Shown one piece after another: positions 36,020-44,728 of a stretch of 64,000 nt of DNA. The position numbers and the translations under genes were made by a program. The notes under the pieces are model-generated. The model did not search any database, was not told the DNA's origin, and saw only the letters and a program-made list of their open reading frames with translations. This DNA comes from Verrucomicrobiota bacterium (GTDB lineage Bacteria; Verrucomicrobiota; Kiritimatiellia; UBA8416; JABMPJ01), in NCBI GenBank assembly GCA_018648805.1, contig JABGQM010000014.1, forward strand, positions 17,882-81,881, written 5' to 3'. How positions within the stretch are numbered: the first letter of the stretch is position 1; each line of letters begins with the position of its first letter.

Positions 36020-37164
36020 CCCCCGCCGCCCCCACGTCCCCACGACGTACCGTCCTGGCCGCCAAGCCCTCGGTCACGCAGCGCGAGATCGACTACGTGA
36101 CCGATGCGGTCACCAACGGATGGGGCACCGCCTGCTACGACTATCTCAACCGGTTTAGCGACGCCTTGCGTGCGTTCTTTGGTGTCCCGCATGTCTGGCC
36201 GACCTCGAGCTGTCACGGCGCGCTTCACATCGCGCTCAAGGCACTCGGCATCGGACCCGGCGACGAGGTGATCGTGCCCGATCTGACCTGGACCGGCAGC
36301 GTGTTTCCGGTGAGCTGGCTGGGGGCAACCCCGGTCTGTGTCGATAGCCTCGCCACGTCATGGTGCATTGATCCGGAGGCCATCGCGGCCGCGATCACCC
36401 CGCAGACGCGCGCGATCATCGTGGTGCATCTGTATGGCAACTTGTGCGACATGGATGCCATCATGGCCATCGGCCGTCAGCACAACATCCCGGTGATCGA
36501 GGATGCGGCCGAGGCGGTGGGGTCGGAGTATCACGACCGCCCGGCGGGTGCCATCGCTGACATGGGGGTCTTCTCCATGCACGGCACCAAGACCCTCACG
36601 ACGGGGGAGGGCGGCGTCCTGCTGTGCAACCGTGAGGCGTATGTCGAGGCGATCAACACGATCGAGAGCCAGGGCCGCAAACCCGGCAAGCACATCATGT
36701 TCTGGGTCGACGAGATCGGGCTCAAGTACAAGATGTCCAATATCCAGGCGGCCCTCGGGCTGGGTCAGGTCGAGCGGGCGGCCGAATTGATCGACGCCAA
36801 GCGACGCGTCTTCGACTGGTACCGGTCGGTGTTGATGGAGTGGCCCGACATCGCGCTCAATCCGGAGCCGTCTGGCTGCCGCAACAGCTACTGGCAGCCG
36901 ACCGTGATGTTTGGTGCGAGCTGGGCGATGAACGAAGCGCGCCGCAATGCCCTTGTGACGGCGGTCAATGCCGCGGGGGTCAATATCCGGCCGGTCTTCT
37001 ACCCCGTCAGCAAGCTGCCGATGTATGACGCCTGTCCGCACAACCGCGTGGCCTACGATCTGCATGGGCGCGGTATCAACCTGCCCAGCTACTTTGATAT
37101 GACCCGGGATGATGCGGACTATGTGCTGCAGATTCTGCACGGGAAGCTCACGTCAGCCGAGTGA
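36016..37164 (+). CDS. DegT/DnrJ/EryC1/StrS-family sugar aminotransferase
   Basis: A 382-residue PLP enzyme. The PLP-binding lysine lies in SMHGTKTLTTGEGG, and VIEDAAEAVGSEY gives the Asp that contacts the pyridine nitrogen. PTSSCHGALHIALKALGIGPGDEVIVPDLTW matches the family N-terminal region. The lysine separates it from RfbH-type 3-dehydratases, which have His there. It should transfer an amino group to a keto sugar nucleotide, so the final sugar of this locus is probably an amino, C-methylated 6-deoxyhexose. It is the last plus-strand gene before the reversed block. Confidence 0.9.
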   Translation: MTPAAPTSPRRTVLAAKPSVTQREIDYVTDAVTNGWGTACYDYLNRFSDALRAFFGVPHVWPTSSCHGALHIALKALGIGPGDEVIVPDLTWTGSVFPVSWLGATPVCVDSLATSWCIDPEAIAAAITPQTRAIIVVHLYGNLCDMDAIMAIGRQHNIPVIEDAAEAVGSEYHDRPAGAIADMGVFSMHGTKTLTTGEGGVLLCNREAYVEAINTIESQGRKPGKHIMFWVDEIGLKYKMSNIQAALGLGQVERAAELIDAKRRVFDWYRSVLMEWPDIALNPEPSGCRNSYWQPTVMFGASWAMNEARRNALVTAVNAAGVNIRPVFYPVSKLPMYDACPHNRVAYDLHGRGINLPSYFDMTRDDADYVLQILHGKLTSAE

Positions 37165-37243
37165 AGAGGGTGTGATGACGGAGAGCCCACAAGGTGGCCG
37201 GGCCGCCTTTGTCACGGGGTGCAGGAGAGAAACGTTACCGGCG

Positions 37244-38452
37244 TTACGACACCGTGCACGCCCGCGAGAGCATCCTGATCAAATCATGACCGTCCCAGAC
37301 GAGAGAGAAGTCCATGGTGCTCCCAATGGGAACCATCCGGTCGATTCCGCATGGCTTCTCCTGATTGAAAAACGCTTCCAGATCCTGCTTTGACAGACCA
37401 TAGTAAGCGAGTGTTTGGTACTTCCTGTTGATGATCTTGGACAGTGCTGCAATATCAGCTGCGTGGTATTCAGAAAAGTACCCGGCTTTGCATCGGAACG
37501 CGTCGATATCAGGAGGCAAATCGGCCACGTGGACCCTCCAAATCAGATTGTCTTCAGCCTTAACCCGCTCAATGTCCTTCAGCCGTATCGCCTGTTTGCA
37601 GAAACCCACCAGCTTGTCCATGGCCAAGACGGGGGGCAAGCGGTACCTCTCCTTTACAAGACGATGTAGCGCCTTCCAAAACACCGACTGCGCTTTACTG
37701 ACATTCGCCTCCTCTCCAATCCATACCACCAAATGTGGAGACGTACAGGCGTTCTGGTCCGATAGATAGGTGTCGTTGTAGAACCCAGTCGCAATTCGTT
37801 CCGGCGCGTCCTCATGAACGAACGCATCCGCGTTGATCACACATATCGAGTATCTATCAGCGAAGGCTATATCAAACGATCTCGGTGGCAACACGCTCTC
37901 CCGGACACGTTTGATCGTCTCGTCCCCGCCCCATATGACTCGCACATCACACAGTGACGAGAAGTAATGCGTCGCTTGGCTTTGCCGGTCGTAGCGAACG
38001 ATGATAATCCGCTCTGATATCAGGGGATGGTTGCCTCTTGCTGAAAGACTCCTGATGGCATCAACAATGATGCTCACTTGCTCAAATTCCTTTGTTGGGG
38101 CTCTGACAATATTAGCATTCCCGGACAGCAGCCCCACCAGCAATGAGTAGGCAAAATTCACAGGCACATTTGACGGCGCGATGTGAAACACCACACCTCT
38201 GCCAAGGCTCATTTCGCTGGCCTTACCGTATCCGTCCTTCAGTTGCAGCAGATTGGCTTTTCTGCAGTAGAAGGCCAACGACGCAACATCGGGAAAACGG
38301 CGCAAGCGGGGATGGTTGTTCAGCTCTCTGGATAGTGCATCAAGATAGGCGATCACTTCATCAGAGAACGGCGGCATCGTGGCCAATGCTCTGAAGCGTT
38401 CATCGCTCCATGCCTCCGTCACATTGAGAAACTCGATGTCCTTATAGTTCAT
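37244..38452 (-). CDS. LuxC-like acyl-CoA/acyl-protein reductase
   Basis: About 402 residues of the LuxC family, which reduces activated acyl groups to aldehydes with NADPH. GRGVVFHIAPSNVPVNFAYS and GLLSGNANIVRAP are the nucleotide-binding-side motifs, and the catalytic Cys is in YLSDQNACTSPHLVVW at about residue 236. Start ATG 38452 (or 38458) overlaps the end of the LuxE-like gene; an upstream frame to 38569 lies inside that gene and is rejected. It is the last gene of a ten-gene minus-strand operon. No luciferase (luxA/B) is present, so light production is not suggested. Confidence 0.88.
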   Translation of the reverse strand: MNYKDIEFLNVTEAWSDERFRALATMPPFSDEVIAYLDALSRELNNHPRLRRFPDVASLAFYCRKANLLQLKDGYGKASEMSLGRGVVFHIAPSNVPVNFAYSLLVGLLSGNANIVRAPTKEFEQVSIIVDAIRSLSARGNHPLISERIIIVRYDRQSQATHYFSSLCDVRVIWGGDETIKRVRESVLPPRSFDIAFADRYSICVINADAFVHEDAPERIATGFYNDTYLSDQNACTSPHLVVWIGEEANVSKAQSVFWKALHRLVKERYRLPPVLAMDKLVGFCKQAIRLKDIERVKAEDNLIWRVHVADLPPDIDAFRCKAGYFSEYHAADIAALSKIINRKYQTLAYYGLSKQDLEAFFNQEKPCGIDRMVPIGSTMDFSLVWDGHDLIRMLSRACTVS

Positions 38453-39521
38453 CTGCATAGGTGTCACTGCAGCCGCGTATTTCGGCGCCCTTAATCCGTC
38501 CAACAACCTTGAAGTATTTGCCCCGTCGCCCGCACGGACAGTCGTCTTCTCCCAATAGAACACCCTCATCTTCGGTCAGAAGTGAGTGTCCGGGATAGCT
38601 CTCGGGTAGTACCGAGAGTGTCTGTATCAGGCCTTGTTCACCAGGTGGCGCGATCGAAAAATCATGTGGGCGTCTGATGAAGATGTCAGAGAACACTGAC
38701 GCATGCAGGTGTCCCTCTTCACACTCCATATATATGGATCCGGTCTGCTCCACCATTCCATAGTAATCGTGAATCGACCGGATGCCACATACCTGCTCAC
38801 AGGTTCTCTTGAACTCACTCGACGTGACGGACTCTGACACCAGCTTCTTCCACCCGCCCCCATGAATCAGCACTGCATTGTTCAGATCCAACTGCAGTCC
38901 TCTTCTCTGCAGTTCCATAATGAGATGCTGATAGACCATGAACGTGAACCCGAATAGAAACAGCCGTTCGCCTTGATGCTCCTTGATGAATCCCATGACG
39001 CGGTCTACATCCAGCTCCATATTCTCATCCAAGGCATAGACCCGTTTCGTGCCAAACATGGAAAACCCGAGTATGCCGGCCCCTCTTGCAGAGAATAGAT
39101 TCCTATCCTTTAGGACCGATTCCGAATCAATGATGAGCATCGGCGATCGCGCGGTGCCCAGAAAAGTGGAGACAATCCTGGTCAGGGCCTTTGTTTGGTT
39201 CGCCGACGTGTTCCTGTCCAGAAATATCCGAGAGACCTCTTGGCCAGAGGTGCCGGAGGAGGTCATGGTCTTGACGATGCTGTCCTGCGGGGCGCTACGG
39301 AGATCGAACATCTTGAACAACCGCACGGGCAGGAATGGCATAGCTTCACACGGATGGTGTGATTCTGGATCATAGCCCATGGCGTGGAGTATACGTCTAT
39401 AGGGTTGGCAGTGTTCGTGGTGATACTGTGTGAGGTCATTCAGATAGCGACCCAATAGATCCGATTTGTCCTCCTTGTTCAGAGAATAGGGATCTATCGC
39501 AAATAGGGGGTGCAGGTCCAT
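38442..39521 (-). CDS. LuxE-like acyl-protein synthetase
   Basis: A 359-residue adenylate-forming enzyme of the LuxE family. The phosphate-binding loop is MTSSGTSGQEVSRIF, and IHDYYGMVEQTGSIYMECEEG and CPCGRRGKYFKVVGRIKGAE follow in family order. LuxE accepts an acyl group on a Cys near its C terminus and passes it to LuxC; here a Cys lies nine residues from the end (about 351). It starts at ATG 39521, overlapping the ligase stop by one base (TAATG), and ends inside the LuxC-like gene, so the three are translationally coupled. Confidence 0.88.
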   Translation of the reverse strand: MDLHPLFAIDPYSLNKEDKSDLLGRYLNDLTQYHHEHCQPYRRILHAMGYDPESHHPCEAMPFLPVRLFKMFDLRSAPQDSIVKTMTSSGTSGQEVSRIFLDRNTSANQTKALTRIVSTFLGTARSPMLIIDSESVLKDRNLFSARGAGILGFSMFGTKRVYALDENMELDVDRVMGFIKEHQGERLFLFGFTFMVYQHLIMELQRRGLQLDLNNAVLIHGGGWKKLVSESVTSSEFKRTCEQVCGIRSIHDYYGMVEQTGSIYMECEEGHLHASVFSDIFIRRPHDFSIAPPGEQGLIQTLSVLPESYPGHSLLTEDEGVLLGEDDCPCGRRGKYFKVVGRIKGAEIRGCSDTYADEL

Positions 39522-40951
39522 TAGACGGCCAATGCTGTGTAGATGGTTTTGCCTGACGAACTCTTGGGAATGGCATCAATACACCTGACATCGAAAGCGC
39601 TCGGGTGGATTCCTGTTTTTTCCGCAACAAAGTGCCTTACCTCTTTCGTAAGGTCCTCGTTCGTGATGTAGATCAGCATCCTGTCGTCATTGCCCGTACA
39701 GGCACAGTCAGGTGTAATCCCCTTGAGCAACTGTTCCGTTGCATCCAAGTTGACCCGATTGCCAAACAGCTTGATGAAGCGCTTCTTTCTTCCGACGATG
39801 TAGTAGAATCCATCTTCATCACAGGTGGCCAGATCACCGGTTACGAGAACCCCCTCGTTCTCATCTTCCTTGGTCAGATCATCGCCACAGACGGCATATC
39901 CCATCGATACGTTCTTCCCTCGGTAAACCAACTCACCGACCGTATCGCTCTTGTCAATCGTGTTCCCGTCTTCGTCAATAAGCGAGAACGCGCCTCCCTG
40001 TATAGCCACCCCCATGCTGCCGAGCTTGCCAATGGATTTCTCGTGTGGGAGGTAACTCATTCTGGCCGTTGCTTCTGTCTGTCCGTACATAACGAAGAAT
40101 CGTTTGCCAGCCTTCCTGCAGAATTCGGCGACCTGACGATTCAGATCATCATTCAGTTTTCCTCCGGCCTGGGTGAGCGTTCTGAGATGTGGGAGGTCCA
40201 TGTCAAAGAAATGCAGCTTCTTTAGTATCTCGAATGAATACGGAATACCGGACAGAGAGGTCGCCTTGTATTGTTTCAGGAAGGCCCAGAACTCCCTCTC
40301 CATGAGCGAGCGGTTGGTAAGCAGAATCGTTGCCCCCCTGATCAAATGGCTGTTGATGATGGAGAGACCGAATGTGTAGTTCATGGGCAGTGCTGTAATC
40401 GGGCGCTCACTGGAATCAATCGACAAGTACTCAGCAATGGACTCGGCGTTTGCTCGAAGATTCTCATACGTCAGTCTCACCAGTTTGGGGCTGCCCGTAC
40501 TCCCCGACGTCGTTAGAAGCAAGCCCAGGTCGGGGTGGAGTGGATAGCCTGTGTTGTCGGATAACCGAATCAGAGAGTAGCCGAGCATTTCAACTACGGA
40601 GTCACGGCTCTCCGCTGTATGAATGTTGTCTTGCGGAACCCACAGGTACTGTGGCCGATACAGAGCCATTAGATTGTCAAGCAACTCCGGGTTCAGATGG
40701 TCGTTCAGCAATAGGGGGACGGTGCCGTTCATCATACATGAGAGATAGCCCACCAGTGATCCCACTGAATTCTGGGCGAGGCAGAACACCAGCGCTCTTG
40801 GCTCCAATCGCTCTGCCAACCTCTCAGTATACGCCAGCAATGCTCCGTAGCTATGCTGCTCACCGTTAGCCGACACAATGGCGATGTTGTCACTGAGCCT
40901 GGCTAGCGTGTCGTGACCAATGAAGTTCTTAGTCTCTCTTGGTAAGGTCAT
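39521..40951 (-). CDS. AMP-dependent acyl synthetase/ligase
   Basis: About 476 residues of the ANL superfamily. The ATP motif is LLTTSGSTGSPKLVRLTYEN, then YGQTEATARMSY (motif A5) and VTGDLATCDEDGFYYIVGRKKRFIKLFG with the hinge Asp. The final domain has the catalytic Lys in the PKSSSGKTIYTAL position. Resembles D-alanine- or fatty-acid-ACP ligases more than CoA ligases by its short length. It probably loads an acyl group on the ACP encoded at 44395. ATG 40951 follows GGAAGCAGG; a TTG at 40966 is less likely. Confidence 0.88.
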   Translation of the reverse strand: MTLPRETKNFIGHDTLARLSDNIAIVSANGEQHSYGALLAYTERLAERLEPRALVFCLAQNSVGSLVGYLSCMMNGTVPLLLNDHLNPELLDNLMALYRPQYLWVPQDNIHTAESRDSVVEMLGYSLIRLSDNTGYPLHPDLGLLLTTSGSTGSPKLVRLTYENLRANAESIAEYLSIDSSERPITALPMNYTFGLSIINSHLIRGATILLTNRSLMEREFWAFLKQYKATSLSGIPYSFEILKKLHFFDMDLPHLRTLTQAGGKLNDDLNRQVAEFCRKAGKRFFVMYGQTEATARMSYLPHEKSIGKLGSMGVAIQGGAFSLIDEDGNTIDKSDTVGELVYRGKNVSMGYAVCGDDLTKEDENEGVLVTGDLATCDEDGFYYIVGRKKRFIKLFGNRVNLDATEQLLKGITPDCACTGNDDRMLIYITNEDLTKEVRHFVAEKTGIHPSAFDVRCIDAIPKSSSGKTIYTALAV

Positions 40952-41013
40952 GGCCTGCTTCCACAATGTATCCTGTTACTCTGCGGGCTATCTGTTTAAC
41001 TGCGGGGGTGATG

Positions 41014-42048
41014 CTATTCAGCCACATCGCCCACCATAATCAGCGTATCGGCTTCAACGTCGTGGAGAAGGACTTTGCCTACCAGCTCGCCGACTCTGTC
41101 GGGGGAGAGCCCGGTGCCCGGTCGCTTGGCATCCATGTCAGCCGCCGTGAGCTCGGTGCCGGCTTCTAGATCTCTCACCGCCACAATGCTCCGCCTCATC
41201 TTCTCCCGCTGGGCCATTTCCGCAGGAAGCACAACCCTCTCACGGTCCCCCAGTGCTGTCTGTATGTTGTGGCAGTTCTGGACAAGCTGTGCCATTTCCT
41301 CCGGCTCCACCGCTATCTGATTGTCCATGCCAATCTTCTGTCGATCGAGTGTGAAGTGCTTCTCAATTATGCACGCGCCAAGCGCCGTAGCCGCAGACGC
41401 CATCTCAATGCCTATCGAATGGTCAGAGAAGCCGATGGGAATACCCGGGAACTCCTCACGCAGACCCAGGATGTTGTTCAGTCGGATCGTGGCTGTCGCC
41501 GGAGGATAGATAGCTATGCAGTGGAGCAGGCAGATGTTTTCGTTTCCTGCTCCTACGATGGTGTCAACGGCCTTCCGGATTTCCGTCAGTTCACCCATCC
41601 CTGTCGACAAGACAATAGGTGCGCCTGAACGAGCAATGTGCTCCAGGAACGGAGTGTTGGTCAGGTCCATTGACGCCACCTTGACAAACGGAGCGCCGCA
41701 CACTTCCAGAAGGAAATCCACTTCTCGGAGCGAATATGGGGTCGAAGAGAAGGCAATTCCACACTCCTTGCTGTACGTGGCCGCTTCAGAGAGCTCCGCT
41801 TCAGAAAAGGAAAATGCATCAACCATGCGCTTCGCTATGGGATTACTATCGTAGTATGTTTTGGAGTATAGGGTCTCGGCGGACCAGGACTGAAACTTGA
41901 TACAGTCACACCCGGCCTGCTGTGCTTGGGAGATCATGGCCTTCGCCGTCTCGATGTTTCCCGAGTGGCCGGCATTGACTTCCGCAACAACGTACGGGCT
42001 ACCAAAGTCCTCTAGTCGTGTTGAATCACGTAGTTCCATAGTACTCAT
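41014..42048 (-). CDS. NeuB/PseI-like N-acetylneuraminate synthase family protein
   Basis: A 344-residue PEP-condensing enzyme. The TIM-barrel part shows YVVAEVNAGHSGNIETAKAMI, CDCIKFQSW, FVKVASMDLTNTPFL, IVLSTGMGELTEI, GFSDHSIG and IIEKHFTLDR, all conserved in sialic, legionaminic and pseudaminic acid synthases. A SAF (antifreeze-like) domain follows from about residue 285 (RRSIVAVRDLEAGTEL). The enzyme joins PEP to an aldehyde carbonyl, normally of a hexosamine. No NeuA, NeuC, PseB or PseF gene is in the window, so the usual nonulosonic acid route is not evident and another aldehyde acceptor is possible. Confidence 0.88.
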   Translation of the reverse strand: MSTMELRDSTRLEDFGSPYVVAEVNAGHSGNIETAKAMISQAQQAGCDCIKFQSWSAETLYSKTYYDSNPIAKRMVDAFSFSEAELSEAATYSKECGIAFSSTPYSLREVDFLLEVCGAPFVKVASMDLTNTPFLEHIARSGAPIVLSTGMGELTEIRKAVDTIVGAGNENICLLHCIAIYPPATATIRLNNILGLREEFPGIPIGFSDHSIGIEMASAATALGACIIEKHFTLDRQKIGMDNQIAVEPEEMAQLVQNCHNIQTALGDRERVVLPAEMAQREKMRRSIVAVRDLEAGTELTAADMDAKRPGTGLSPDRVGELVGKVLLHDVEADTLIMVGDVAE

Positions 42049-42088
42049 ATAGTATCCTTGGCTGGCCGTCCGTCGCCCTTGACCATGC

Positions 42089-43879
42089 TCATTGATCTAT
42101 CGGTTCGATTATCATCTCCGACAAAAAGAGGTCCCTATCCAAAAAAGGTGCCTGATCCTCAATCGGTCTTTGCACAATACGCTTTTCCGAATTGCGCGTG
42201 TGTGAGCTCCTGATGAAATTCTGATCTTCAAGCCCCATGATTTCGCACAGCACGGGGCCATCCATATCCATGACCGCAGTGAGTCCACTACGCAGTTCTG
42301 CGCTGCTCTCTATCCTCTGGTACGAGAAGCCAAAACACTTGGCAACTTCAGAAAACTCGGGACAATCAACACCGTTACCCGCATCTGTCCCTATCGTTCG
42401 GGATCGAAACAGGTCCACCTGTCTTCTGCGGATTATGGCGTAGGCATTGTTGTTTATGACTATGATCTTCGCCGGAATACGGTGATACCGAATCGTCTGG
42501 AGTTCCTGCAGGTTCATCATTATCGAGCCGTCTCCAATGACCGCAATAACGGGGCATCCACTTGCATAGTGCGCACCCACAACCCCCGGCAGTGCATATC
42601 CCATAGACCCCTGAGACGCGGGATGGATGCAGCGTTGTCGTCTCTTAAAGCCAATATTCGTGGGAAGTATGAGCTCCTCCAATCCCGAATCAGTGAGGAC
42701 AACGGCATCTTCGGGCAAGGCTTCCGACAGGCTCTCCGCCACGCAGTATAGATCAACCTTCTTGGACAGCCTGTGCTGCTCCTCGCACCGTGGAAAGACC
42801 TGCTGCCAGTGCTGGCATTTAGCCAGCCATTCTTGACGGGGCTTCCCGGTGTCCTCCCTCATAAGAGCCGACAGGAGTTCTCTTACGTCAGCGACAACTA
42901 GCCGATCGATGCGGACGGTGCCCTTGGAGTGCTCAATGGGGTCGATGTCTACCACTATGACTTTCGCATCTCGTGCAAAGGCCTCACAAGCGGTCCCGCC
43001 AGTCGTCATGGACGACAATCTACAGCCAAGTACGAGTAGCAGGTCTGAGTTCTGCACCGTGAAATTTCCGGCCCGGGTGCACCCCATGCTGCCTACGGAC
43101 CCTATTGAAAGTTGATGGTCGGCACCATACGTGTCGGGCGCAGAGCTTGAATAGGCCACTGGGATGGGCTGCGCCTCCAGAAATGCAGCCAACTCCTGGA
43201 CGCCCCCGGCGGATCGAATGCCGCCTCCAATTAACACGGCTGGACGCGACGCCTCGCGAAGGGATTCTGCTATGTATTGAAGATCCTCAGGCAAAGGTGA
43301 GCCGGGCCGTTGATCATCCGCGGCCACGAAGTGTTCCAGTTCCTCCGGCTCTATCCGCATGTTCTGAATATCTAGAGGCACATCGATCCAGACGGGGCCT
43401 TTCCTTCCCGACTGTGCAAGGTAGAGCGCCTTTTCCATTTCGTATACGATCCGCTCTGGATCGGTGATCATCACGGCATACTTTGTGATCGGCTCCACTA
43501 TGGAGACGATGTCAGCTTCCTGTTGCCCAAAGGTCCGCAGAGGTATTCCTGTATGGCGTGATGTTTCATGGAGCTTGTTCTGTCCGGAAACAAAGACACA
43601 GGGAACGCCGTCTTGCCAGGCGTTGAGCACCCCGGTGACAGCATTCGTTGATGCACAACCGGTTGACACAAGGCACGCGCCGACTCTCTCGGTGTACTGT
43701 GCGTAGGCAACAGCGGCATAGGCAGCGGACTGCTCATGATGTAGGCAGATGCCCACGAGAGATTTGTGCGCGGCAACGGCGTCTGACAGAAACAGAGCCC
43801 CTCGACCGGTCACCATGAACACATGCTCGGCCCCTGCGGACCAGAGTGTCGCCACAATGTAATCAGCCACTCGCATCAT
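42089..43879 (-). CDS. Thiamine diphosphate-dependent enzyme (acetolactate synthase-like)
   Basis: A 596-residue three-domain TPP enzyme. The activating Glu is in CLHHEQSAAYAAVAYA (residue 49), the central domain has PAVLIGGGIRSAGG, and the TPP/Mg motif is VIGDGSIMMNLQELQTI continuing to IIVINNN. Relatives include acetolactate synthase, sulfopyruvate decarboxylase and carboligases found in polysaccharide loci. It decarboxylates a 2-keto acid or joins the resulting carbanion to an aldehyde. Its position beside LuxC/LuxE (aldehyde makers) and a NeuB-like enzyme (2-keto acid maker) suggests it handles one of those products; this is inference. It overlaps the dehydratase stop by four bases. Confidence 0.87.
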   Translation of the reverse strand: MMRVADYIVATLWSAGAEHVFMVTGRGALFLSDAVAAHKSLVGICLHHEQSAAYAAVAYAQYTERVGACLVSTGCASTNAVTGVLNAWQDGVPCVFVSGQNKLHETSRHTGIPLRTFGQQEADIVSIVEPITKYAVMITDPERIVYEMEKALYLAQSGRKGPVWIDVPLDIQNMRIEPEELEHFVAADDQRPGSPLPEDLQYIAESLREASRPAVLIGGGIRSAGGVQELAAFLEAQPIPVAYSSSAPDTYGADHQLSIGSVGSMGCTRAGNFTVQNSDLLLVLGCRLSSMTTGGTACEAFARDAKVIVVDIDPIEHSKGTVRIDRLVVADVRELLSALMREDTGKPRQEWLAKCQHWQQVFPRCEEQHRLSKKVDLYCVAESLSEALPEDAVVLTDSGLEELILPTNIGFKRRQRCIHPASQGSMGYALPGVVGAHYASGCPVIAVIGDGSIMMNLQELQTIRYHRIPAKIIVINNNAYAIIRRRQVDLFRSRTIGTDAGNGVDCPEFSEVAKCFGFSYQRIESSAELRSGLTAVMDMDGPVLCEIMGLEDQNFIRSSHTRNSEKRIVQRPIEDQAPFLDRDLFLSEMIIEPIDQ

Positions 43880-44364
43880 AAATGTTTACCCGCCGGCGTA
43901 AACTGGTTCAGTACATCCGGGACCGCAATGAACAGCTCGGCACTGCAAGCCATCTCCCCGTTGACATAGCCTACAGACGTGCCCCGCGCCAGCCCCCGCC
44001 GATAGGATTTCAACGTCGCCTGTATGTCCAGTCTGTCGCCAGGTATGATCTTCTTCTTGAATCGGGCGTTCTCGATGGACACGAACCCCGTCTTCTTTCC
44101 TTTGTTGCCCGGCAATGTTAGGAACGTCATCAAAAAGAGCTGGGTAAGCGCCTCAACTTGAATGAAGCCAGGCACGTTGGGTTCATCTTCAAAATGAGCG
44201 GGGAAATACCATTCATTGAACGTAAAATTCTTAAAGCCTTTGGCACTTTCTCCCGGAATCGCTTCTTCGACATAGTCAATGAACAGAACCGGGTAGCGAT
44301 TCTGTTGGTATTGCTGAATGTCATACGCACTAAGATCTCTCAGAACTTTTGCTTCCGTGTCCAT
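43876..44364 (-). CDS. FabZ-like 3-hydroxyacyl-ACP dehydratase
   Basis: A 162-residue hotdog-fold protein. NRYPVLFIDYVEE at the start, KNFTFNEWYFPAHF with catalytic His57, and VPGFIQVEALTQ with Glu71 reproduce the FabZ site and its 14-residue His-to-Glu spacing. It should remove water from 3-hydroxyacyl-ACP or a related thioester. GAGGGGGGAG precedes ATG 44364; an in-frame ATG at 44379 is weaker. It is encoded between the ACP and the TPP enzyme. No ketosynthase or ketoreductase gene accompanies it. Confidence 0.85.
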   Translation of the reverse strand: MDTEAKVLRDLSAYDIQQYQQNRYPVLFIDYVEEAIPGESAKGFKNFTFNEWYFPAHFEDEPNVPGFIQVEALTQLFLMTFLTLPGNKGKKTGFVSIENARFKKKIIPGDRLDIQATLKSYRRGLARGTSVGYVNGEMACSAELFIAVPDVLNQFTPAGKHL

Positions 44365-44394
44365 CTCCCCCCCTCTCATCTCATGGGTTTGGGA

Positions 44395-44634
44395 TTACGC
44401 TACTGTAATATCGTATTTGTTCAGAAGCTCCTTGCCCTTCTCGTACGAACTGAAATCAACAATATCGTCCGTTGACATCATAACATCAAACGTTTCCTCC
44501 AATGCGGCTATCAGCCCCATATGCCCAACGGAATCCCAGGCAGGCGTGCCCTGATAGACCAACCCCTTGAGGTCTTCCTGCTGGATGGAAAAACTGGTCG
44601 TGAACGTATCGTCGTACTTCTCAAGATCTGTCAC
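44395..44634 (-). CDS. Acyl carrier protein
   Basis: A 79-residue acidic, helical protein. The phosphopantetheine site is WDSVGHMGLIAALEE with Ser35, close to the usual DSL motif but with Val in place of Leu. The rest (ETFDVMMSTDDIVDFSSYEKGKELL) is typical of specialised ACPs dedicated to secondary or polysaccharide pathways. It likely carries the acyl intermediate for the neighbouring dehydratase, ligase, LuxE-like and LuxC-like enzymes. A phosphopantetheinyl transferase is not encoded in the window. Confidence 0.88.
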   Translation of the reverse strand: MTDLEKYDDTFTTSFSIQQEDLKGLVYQGTPAWDSVGHMGLIAALEETFDVMMSTDDIVDFSSYEKGKELLNKYDITVA

Positions 44635-44728
44635 TCATGTCCTCCTGTTGTAGTCATGCCACGTCATAGCTGACAGGCATGGCTGCCCAACGAATACGCA
44701 GGTTCGTTGGGATGGTCACTGGCCCGCA

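Noticed and set aside
36016..37164. RfbH-type CDP-4-keto-6-deoxyglucose 3-dehydratase
   Set aside because: The PLP-lysine position is a true Lys (SMHGTKTLTTGEGG), whereas RfbH has His there, and the protein is shorter than RfbH.
37244..39521. Bioluminescence (lux) operon
   Set aside because: Only LuxC-like and LuxE-like proteins are encoded; luxA, luxB and luxD are missing, and the neighbours are glycan and PEP-condensing enzymes.
41014..42048. Standard sialic, legionaminic or pseudaminic acid pathway
   Set aside because: The NeuB-like gene has no NeuA/PseF cytidylyltransferase, NeuC epimerase or PseB/PseC partner in the window; the call is kept at family level.
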